A stretch of 64,000 nt of DNA, from the NCBI GenBank assembly GCA_949358305.1, contig OX442314.1, forward strand, positions 61,637,369 to 61,701,368. The letters are read 5' to 3'. The DNA is from Strigamia acuminata. Its lineage: Eukaryota > Arthropoda > Chilopoda > Geophilomorpha > Linotaeniidae. The notes below the pieces were generated by a model. That model searched no databases. It saw only the letters and a list, made by a program, of their open reading frames with translations, and was not told the origin of the DNA. A program made the translations under genes and the position numbers. Numbering within the stretch: position 1 is the stretch's first letter; every line of letters starts with the position of its first letter. Shown here piece by piece: positions 58,157 to 64,000 of this stretch.

Positions 58157-60470
58157 TGCGCGCGCAAGTTAAATGTGTACAGGACTGTGAGAAAATAAAA
58201 CGTGTGTGGAAGAGTAAATGTTCTTTGGTGATCGCCATGAGTTCGTACTTTGTCGTGGGCGCGAAATGTGTGTGATATATATGCTACTATGCGTGATGTA
58301 GCGCCGTCAGCGCGTTTCAGCACGCGATGTAGCGCCCTGAGCGCGTCCAAATGCGTACAGGTGTTCGACAGATGTGCCAGGGCTTCACGTGCATACGCGA
58401 AACATAAACATGAAGAAAACAGAAAAAACCGTTGTGTGTGATGTTTATAAAGACACATTACACAAAGAATACTACTCTTCATACAAAAAGCAATAAACTT
58501 TATACATATTGCAATAAACTTACAAAATGGTAAAAATAAAATACTGGAAAACATGGCCTTGAATAATAGTGGAAAACATGGCGTACTGCCTTGAATACCC
58601 CCTTGAATACGTCGCACCGCATCATCTCGCCTCACTTCTCGTCTTGGAAATAAATAAACGCCCCGGCGTTTATTCGAGGCAATGTCCAACTTGGGCTTTC
58701 ATTCGCGCCTCACATCCCGCCTTGGTAATAAATAAACGCCCCGGCGTTTATTCGAGGCACATCACCCACACCTCCCCGGCGTTCAAACGAGTAGCTGCGC
58801 GTATTTGACCCCGGTTTTTATTCTTTCAAATTGTCGTGTGTTTTCAAAGTTCTTAATTTGTTCAAAAACAAACAAAATGGCTATTTGTTGATTTTTAATT
58901 GATTTTATCGATTTCTGTTCGTTTTTTGCTGGTTTTTAATCGATTTTTCTGTATTTTTGATCAATTTTTGCCAATTGTAATCGTTATTTGTCATTCTGAA
59001 TTGATTATTGTCAGGTTTCAGTCGATTTTTGTCGATTTCTGATCAATGTTTATACATTTCTTATCATTTTGTGTAGATTTCTGTTGAATTTTAATCATAT
59101 TTCTTCGTTTTTATTCAATTTTTGTCCCATGCTCCGCGATCAGTTCGAATAATTGACACCATACTGTGCTTTTACTCATATTCAAGATGGCGTCGCAAAC
59201 TCAAGGTCGAATTCCGCTGAATTCATTTATTGCGACTGTTTGCGCTCCATACATGCGAAAAGGATTATGGGAAAAATCCTCAATGCAGGTCATTTTGGTG
59301 TCAAATGAGCGAGGAAGGCTGGAGATAAGGAAAATTGGTGAAATTTCAAAAAAAAGCTAAACAATCAAAATTTACATGAAGCTCAATTTTTCTAACTGGA
59401 AATGCATGTATCGTCAATTTCGGGATATTTTAGGGGTGAAATTGACTGGGAAGGGACCCCCACATTCCCCATGCGTCAACGCGCGCGTTGACGAAATTCA
59501 AATCCAGGTTTTCACACAGCCCCACGTTATTTTCGGGTTCCAATTGCCGTATTGCCGTATTGCCTCAAATAAACGCCGGGGCGTTTATTAATTTTCATTA
59601 ATTTTCCAGACCGGAAATGAGGCGAGGTGATGCGGTACGATGCAAAATTGCGAGATGTAGTTTGCTTTATTTGTTAAAACAAATTAGGCGTCACTAATTC
59701 ACCTGTATTAGGGTTTCAATGTGTGAAATTTCAAAATTTATCGGTTCCGTCAAAACGCCATTGAAAAGTTACATTTTTATAACGTTTCAATGATGAAAAC
59801 GGCCATTTTTGATGAAAAACAGCCATTTTTTATAGAAAAAACGACGAAGAAAGCCATTTTCACTATGAAAAATGGCTGAAAATGACCATTTTGACGAAAA
59901 ACGGCCATTTTTACTACGAAAAATGGCTAAAAATGCCACTTGAGTGAGTGCAAGTACATTTGGTGATGTACTATCGCGAGCGCGCGCGTTTTTGTGCAGT
60001 ACAATGTGCTGATTAAACCAACAGCATTATAGAGTGATTACATTGTTCATTTGTGTTTTTAAGTTACAAAATGGTACAAAATCATAAAATAAACTTGTAA
60101 AGTGCAATTTCTGCGGATTGATCAAAATCCGCAAAATCCGCCGCAAAATTGCGAACAGGGGATCAGCATATAGGCAGCCGTAATGTTAAAAATGGGGTCC
60201 CTTTCGCACTCCGCAAAATCCGCATGCGCGCCATAAGGTTATAACATCATGCAATTAAATATCTCTTCATTTGTAAAAAAAAATTGAAGGGTAAGCATCA
60301 TTTTTTTATGCTCCTGAAAACCATATGTGTCCTTTCTTGTCCTGTCTTGTCCTTTCTTGTCCTTTCTTGTCCTAAGATTGCTTTGTTGTAAATTTTTCTA
60401 AATTTTTTTTTTAAAAAATCAGAAATTCGGGCATAGGTTGCCCACTCTTTCAGGGTCCAAAGTCGTTGAT

Positions 60471-60506
60471 CAACTGAAAAAATTCTGATTTGTCACTCCT
60501 TATATA
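60471..60506 (-). promoter_or_regulatory. Core-promoter-like module P2'
   Basis: Minus-strand TATATAAG starts at 60506 and the TCAGTT A is at 60475, a spacing of 31 bp. Mirror of P2. Confidence 0.45.
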
Positions 60507-60584
60507 CCCACAAAAGACCATTCTAGAAAATTCAGGTAAAAACTAGTTTGAACCGGTTTGGAAGGGGATTCCCCGTTTTTGCAG

Positions 60585-60620
60585 CATATAAGGAGTGACA
60601 AATCAGAATTTTTTCAGTTG
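60585..60620 (+). promoter_or_regulatory. Core-promoter-like module P1', mutated TATA
   Basis: CATATAAG at 60585 replaces the TATATAAG of P1. The TCAGTT A is at 60616, a spacing of 31 bp. It points outward through the 10-bp array at 60717-60960. Confidence 0.4.
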
Positions 60621-60716
60621 ATCAACGACTTTGGACCCTGAAGGAGTGAGCAACCTATGCCCGAATTTTCAAAATTTTCAAAAAAAACTTTTGAAAAATT
60701 TACAACAAAGCGCTCT

Positions 60717-60960
60717 TAGGACAAGATAGGACAAGACAGGACAAGAAAAGACAAGATAGGACAAGTTAGGACAAGTTAGAACAAGACAGGACAAGAAAAG
60801 ACAAGATAGGACAAGTTAGGACAAGACAGGACAAGAAAAGACAAGGTAGGACAAGTTAGGACAAGATTGGACAAGAAAAGACAAGATAGGACAAGTTAGG
60901 ACAAGATTGGACAAGAAAAGACAAGATAGGACAAGAAAGGACAAGATAGGACAAGAAAAG
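60717..60960. repeat. 10-bp GGACAAGATA array in right outer TIR
   Basis: Mirror of 12881-13126. It is followed by GGGTAAGCAAGAGCCAGAAG, a splice-donor-like context. Confidence 0.9.
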
Positions 60961-61085
60961 GGTAAGCAAGAGCCAGAAGTGACTAGACTAACAGTTTTTT
61001 TTTTTCAAAATTTTTCTAAGTTTTTTTGAAAAAAAATTAGAAATTTGGGCAGGAGTTCACCTCCCGGTTTGGGAATAGGAATTGC

Positions 61086-61121
61086 AACTGAAAAATTCTG
61101 ATTTATGGAGCTATTTATATA
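61086..61121 (-). promoter_or_regulatory. Core-promoter-like module P0'
   Basis: Minus-strand TATATAAA starts at 61121 and the TCAGTT A is at 61089, a spacing of 32 bp. Mirror of P0. Confidence 0.45.
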
Positions 61122-61553
61122 CCCATTAACAGCTGGTGGACCATAACCATTATACAGGAAAAGGTAAGGTAGGTAGGACACGTCCATTCTGCCCAAGGGG
61201 TGTGGCAGAATAAAGCATAGAAACTTTAACCAGAACCGAAAGAACCAAAGGTGGAATATACCTACCTTCCCTCTTCCATAAAATGAGTATGGCCCACTCG
61301 CAAAAATTTACAAAATAAATTTGTGTCAGTTACAGCACAACTCTGGACCAGATGGCAGTGTGGTGTTTTGTCTCTCCTGCCTGGAGATATGACGAGTGAC
61401 CGGTTAAAACACACAACCATTTTTTCGGACCGATCCTAATGAAACTCGACCATCTGGTCAAACCCGTATATAAACGGCCGCCATTTTGCCCATTTTGTCC
61501 TCGGGCCAAATTTGAGACTTTTAGTTGACAATTTTGTTAGTAGATGGCGCTGG

Positions 61554-61594
61554 CTAACCTAAACCTAACCTAACCTAACCTAACCTAACCTAAA
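61554..61594. repeat. (TTAGG)n array in right TIR (as AACCT)
   Basis: Mirror of 12249-12287, about 115 bp from the right terminus. Confidence 0.9.
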
Positions 61595-61708
61595 CATCCT
61601 CATTCTCCCGCCCTCAAACCACCACTTCCTTAGACTTCTAATTTGGTCCCTGAAATGATGAATTGCCCCTTTGGTGCTTGATCCAAAGGAGTAAATTCTA
61701 CAACAACA

Positions 61709-61714
61709 ATAGTC
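61709..61714. repeat. Right target-site duplication of the Polinton (ATAGTC)
   Basis: Identical to 12128-12133. Confidence 0.9.
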
Positions 61715-62590
61715 CTTTGTTGTTCTTAAGTAGCTAAGTAAGTCCAATAAGGCAAGCCAGTGATCCCATCCTGGGTTGGATTGGAATTGACTTAGGATGT
61801 TGATGGCATAAGTCATGTCAGGCCTGGTCTTTGATCCTATAAATGCTAGTGATCCATGTAGACTTCTGTAAAGGATCTTCTCCATTACTTTGAAATCCTC
61901 AATGATACTTAGGGATTGTTTCTTGGTGAGAATCGTTGATTTGACCATTGGCTGCGACCTGATTTTTACTGATTCCAGATGGTTTTGAAATCTCAACAGT
62001 ACCTTGTTGATATATGACCTTTGATGCAAGATCATTTGTTGTCGATATGCGCAGAATTCGACTTCTAGCAGTTTCTTGGTTTGTCCCAAAATTACGAGAT
62101 CAAATTGCGTTTTGACCATGTTGAGGACGTCCATCGCATCTTCATGACGTTTGCCGAAAACGACGATATCGTCAAGGTATACGATCAAATACGCAATATT
62201 CTTGAACTTGTAGACACAGTTGCACCAGTTGACATGTTGAAGACCAAGTTTTAATAAAGTCTCTTCCAATTCAATGCCCCATTCTTTTCCAGATTGGTGC
62301 AATCCGTATATTGCTCTGAGTAACTTGCAGACATAATTCTCTTTGCCGTGAGAAACGAATCCTTTGGGTTGGCGCATGTAGATTGTCTTGTGTAGTTTGG
62401 CATATAGGTAGGCGCATTTAACATCTGCCTGAACATACGACCATTTCAACATGCAAACGAGAAGCGTGAACATAAAGCGCACGATTGAAAAATCCACTAC
62501 TGGTGAGAATGTCTCTTCATAAGATTCTTCATAGACTTGTGAAAAGCCCTGCGCCACGAGTCTTGCCTTGTATCGTGCAATCTCTTGCTG
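61715..62590 (-). pseudogene. pol: Outer copia reverse transcriptase fragment
   Basis: The minus strand encodes the copia reverse transcriptase: RYKARLVAQGF, ETFSPVVDFSIVRF, QADVKCAYLYA, IYGLHQSGKEW, LIVYLDDIVVFG (YLDD catalytic motif near 62180), then the connection segment with RSLHGSLAFIGSKTRPDMTYA. It ends at YLRTTKDY, where the Polinton begins. The rest of the protein is at 11591-12133. Coding continues into TIR sequence as a meaningless tail to 61580. Its 5' side is interrupted by a retroelement fragment at about 62590-63230. The element is dead but fairly well preserved. Confidence 0.9.
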
Positions 62591-63230
62591 CCGGTCGCCT
62601 TCTGAAATGGAGCGCCGGACGGCTCGAAAAGCGGATCGTAGGGGCAGTCACGTACAAAGTGGGGGCCCCCACACCAGCATCTCCTTCCAGGTGAGCCACT
62701 CTTGCCAAGTCTTTCCCTTGAAAGGCGGAAGGTTGCCCAACATTTGCTGTGCCATGGCGACGTCTCGAATTCGGCTTGCCTCGTGCCTTGTCTTTGAAGT
62801 TCGATTTCGCCTGCACTTTTCTCTCCACGCCCCGCCAGGCGTAATACACCGAACGTCGCTGTGACCACTGCCGCAACGATCGCCGCTCACAAGCCGCTCC
62901 CGAAACTACTTCACGACGAAAAGTGACCAAAACGGCCAGGAAATTCAGTCAATTCGAAAATGTCCACAAACATTCACCTTGTCAGATTACTGTGGCGCCC
63001 GTCCACAACTCGTGGATACCAGTGATTCATCCGGGCTGACAAACTCAACTCAGTAATTCCAGACAGGAGGAACACGCGTTGTTCCCTTCATTTATTCATT
63101 CAAAGTACACACTAGATTCTAGAATTTGGTTGTCACGGTTACATCATATTGTCACTCAATTCATTATTGACTATTACAATCAAAAGCAACTCAATTAACT
63201 ATATTGTTCACTTATCAATTTAGACAGCTG
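62590..63230 (-). mobile_element. LTR plus gag fragment inserted in the outer copia RT
   Basis: The copia frame breaks after WIYTVKQ (about 63235) and resumes at EIARYKARL (about 62585). The intervening 640 bp starts like an LTR (TGTGTTCAGC on the minus strand) and has a possible LTR end near 62990 (GGGCGCCACA). It then carries a short open frame starting MAQQMLGNLPPFKGK and a zinc-knuckle-like CGGPHFVRDC motif in another frame. This suggests an internally deleted gag region of a second retroelement. Exact ends and a target duplication could not be set. Confidence 0.5.
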
Positions 63231-64000
63231 AACACAGCAGTTCTGCTTGACGGTGTAAATCCATTTGCACCCTATTATTTTGGTGTTGGGTGGTGGTGGG
63301 ACTAATTCCCAAACTTCACGTTCGTGCATTGTGTCTATTTCTTCACACATAGCTTGACTCCATTCTTTTTTTTTCGGTAAGTTGGCTATTTGTTCGAAGC
63401 ATGTAGGAATGTAAACCTCGAGATGGTTTGCTTCGAAGTCGATAGTCAAATCATCCAGGTCTAAGTCGAAATTGTCCGTTGTCACATTCGATTCAGACGG
63501 CTTCTTCTTTCTCTTGTCTTCAAAAAGGTGTTCTGGGACACGGAGATTGTGGTCTGCGCAATACCGCTTGACTTCCGGTATCGAACGTAATCTTGGCTTG
63601 TCATACCCCTCAATTGTGTATTCAATGTCCTTTTGTCCAGTTGGTCTTGTCTTTTTGGTCTTTTTCCAAACAAGTGCAGGTATTGTCGCAACTGGATTCA
63701 AAAGTGCTTGTCTGGGTTGTGGTAAAACATTTGGAAATTTCACTTCTGGTAAATTGGTTTGTAATTTCTCTTCTGGTAATCTGAACTTCAATTTCAGTTG
63801 AGGTAATTCTTCTTCTTCTCTCTTCTTAATTGGTTGTGGCGGGGGTAGCGGCGGCCTTATATCTTCATCTGAGTAATACTGACGATCATTATCGTTGTCC
63901 AAATTGTCATCTAAATTGTCAATAAATGTTGTGTATTTCTCTGGTAGGCCCAGCACGCCTTCAACTCCGCGGCTGCTTTCGACAAATTTCACATCACTTG
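63231..64000 (-). pseudogene. pol: Outer copia integrase-RT linker and RT start
   Basis: On the minus strand an open frame enters from beyond the window edge and encodes an acidic, proline- and lysine-rich linker. The start of the copia reverse transcriptase domain follows: EWSQAMCEEIDTMHEREVWE, then IIGCKWIYTVK. The frame then runs into the inserted fragment and stops at 63195. Integrase, protease, gag and the 5' LTR must lie to the right of the window. Confidence 0.85.

Larger units (their letters stand above)
31761..60238. mobile_element. 28.5-kb gene-free repeat insertion in the right TIR
   Basis: Comparison with the intact left TIR shows 28,478 bp inserted at TTAT. Its outer ends read CCTTTTCG and CCATAAGG, so the four terminal bases are inverted (CCTT/AAGG). 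It consists of two direct copies, A (31761-47322) and B (47377-60238), with a 54-bp spacer. Open frames inside are products of repeat structure; no transposase or other protein domain is seen. The class is unknown. A 4-bp TTAT target and CCTT ends recall piggyBac-like non-autonomous elements, but only weakly. Confidence 0.85.
47377..60238. repeat. Repeat unit B (12,862 bp)
   Basis: Second direct copy of unit A with the same head, foldback arms, 1658-bp repeats and tail. It differs mainly in having three rather than eight 540-bp satellite units. Confidence 0.93.
12134..61708. mobile_element. Composite Polinton/Maverick element with nested insertions
   Basis: The 49,575-bp unit is bounded by inverted termini that begin TGTTGTTGTAGAATTTACTC at both ends. 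It contains the Polinton gene set: protein-primed DNA polymerase, retroviral-type integrase, adenain-like protease, packaging ATPase and double and single jelly-roll capsid genes. Removing the 28.5-kb insertion in the right TIR and the 3.75-kb copia insertion in the capsid gene leaves about 17.3 kb, inside the usual 15-20 kb range. The virion gene set is that of adintovirus-like Polintons. Several genes are broken, so this copy is not autonomous. Confidence 0.92.
60239..61708. repeat. Right Polinton TIR, outer part
   Basis: Reverse complement of 12134-13604 with few differences, for example one substitution in the CCCCTTTGG context near 61668 and one near 61325. It ends TCTACAACAACA, followed by the ATAGTC duplication. 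Confidence 0.93.

Noticed and set aside
31761-60238. piggyBac-like non-autonomous element as a firm classification
   Set aside because: TTAT duplication and CCTT ends are suggestive, but TIR similarity is only about four bases and no transposase or related copy is visible.
1-64000. tRNA or rRNA genes
   Set aside because: No cloverleaf-like segment or conserved rRNA motif was seen on reading; a dedicated search was not possible.

Overview
The window looks like arthropod (or close invertebrate) nuclear DNA. There are no prokaryotic operons. It is packed with satellites and transposons, carries short (TTAGG)n arrays, and its transposon genes belong to the copia and Polinton/Maverick families. 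The species cannot be named from the sequence.

Layout. (1) 1-11283 is tandem-repeat DNA: a 10-bp A-rich array (1-1531), about 380 copies of a 20-bp unit (1532-9129), then a mosaic of G-rich (GGGGCTC)n blocks and 10-bp AAAATCCACA arrays. (2) 11284-12133 and 61715-64000 are the two halves of one decayed minus-strand copia retrotransposon: 3' LTR and RNase H on the left, reverse transcriptase and upstream linker on the right. (3) Between them lies a 49.6-kb composite element (12134-61708). It is flanked by a 6-bp direct repeat, ATAGTC, at the exact point where the copia reading frame is broken. Its core is a Polinton/Maverick (adintovirus-like) element with about 2.17-kb terminal inverted repeats (TIRs).

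The Polinton encodes, left to right: protein-primed family B DNA polymerase (+); a coiled-coil fibre-like protein, adenain-like protease, basic/hydrophobic core protein, major capsid protein, a 51-residue protein, penton-type minor capsid protein, a conserved Polinton protein and packaging ATPase (all -); then zinc-ribbon/phospholipase A2 protein, chromodomain integrase, a second adenain-like protease and a 95-residue protein (all +). Capsid, protease and ATPase genes form the virion module. Polymerase and integrase form the replication/integration module. The copy is dead: the major capsid gene is split by a 5'-truncated copia element (20833-24583), the PLA2 gene is frameshifted at a poly-A run, and the integrase has an in-frame TAG.

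(4) The right TIR is itself interrupted by a 28,478-bp gene-free insertion (31761-60238) flanked by a 4-bp TTAT repeat. It consists of two nearly identical direct copies (A about 15.6 kb, B about 12.9 kb) separated by 54 bp. Each copy holds a long foldback built of 56-bp hairpin repeats around a 540-bp palindromic satellite (8 units in A, 3 in B), followed by three 1658-bp tandem repeats and a tail with a MITE-like element. Removing this insertion and the internal copia leaves about 17.3 kb, a normal Polinton length.

The Polinton TIRs carry repeated core-promoter-like modules (TATATAAG plus TCAGTT at 31-32 bp spacing), several followed by 10-bp GGACAAGA arrays and a consensus splice donor. 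This points to a TIR-borne leader for the polymerase transcript.
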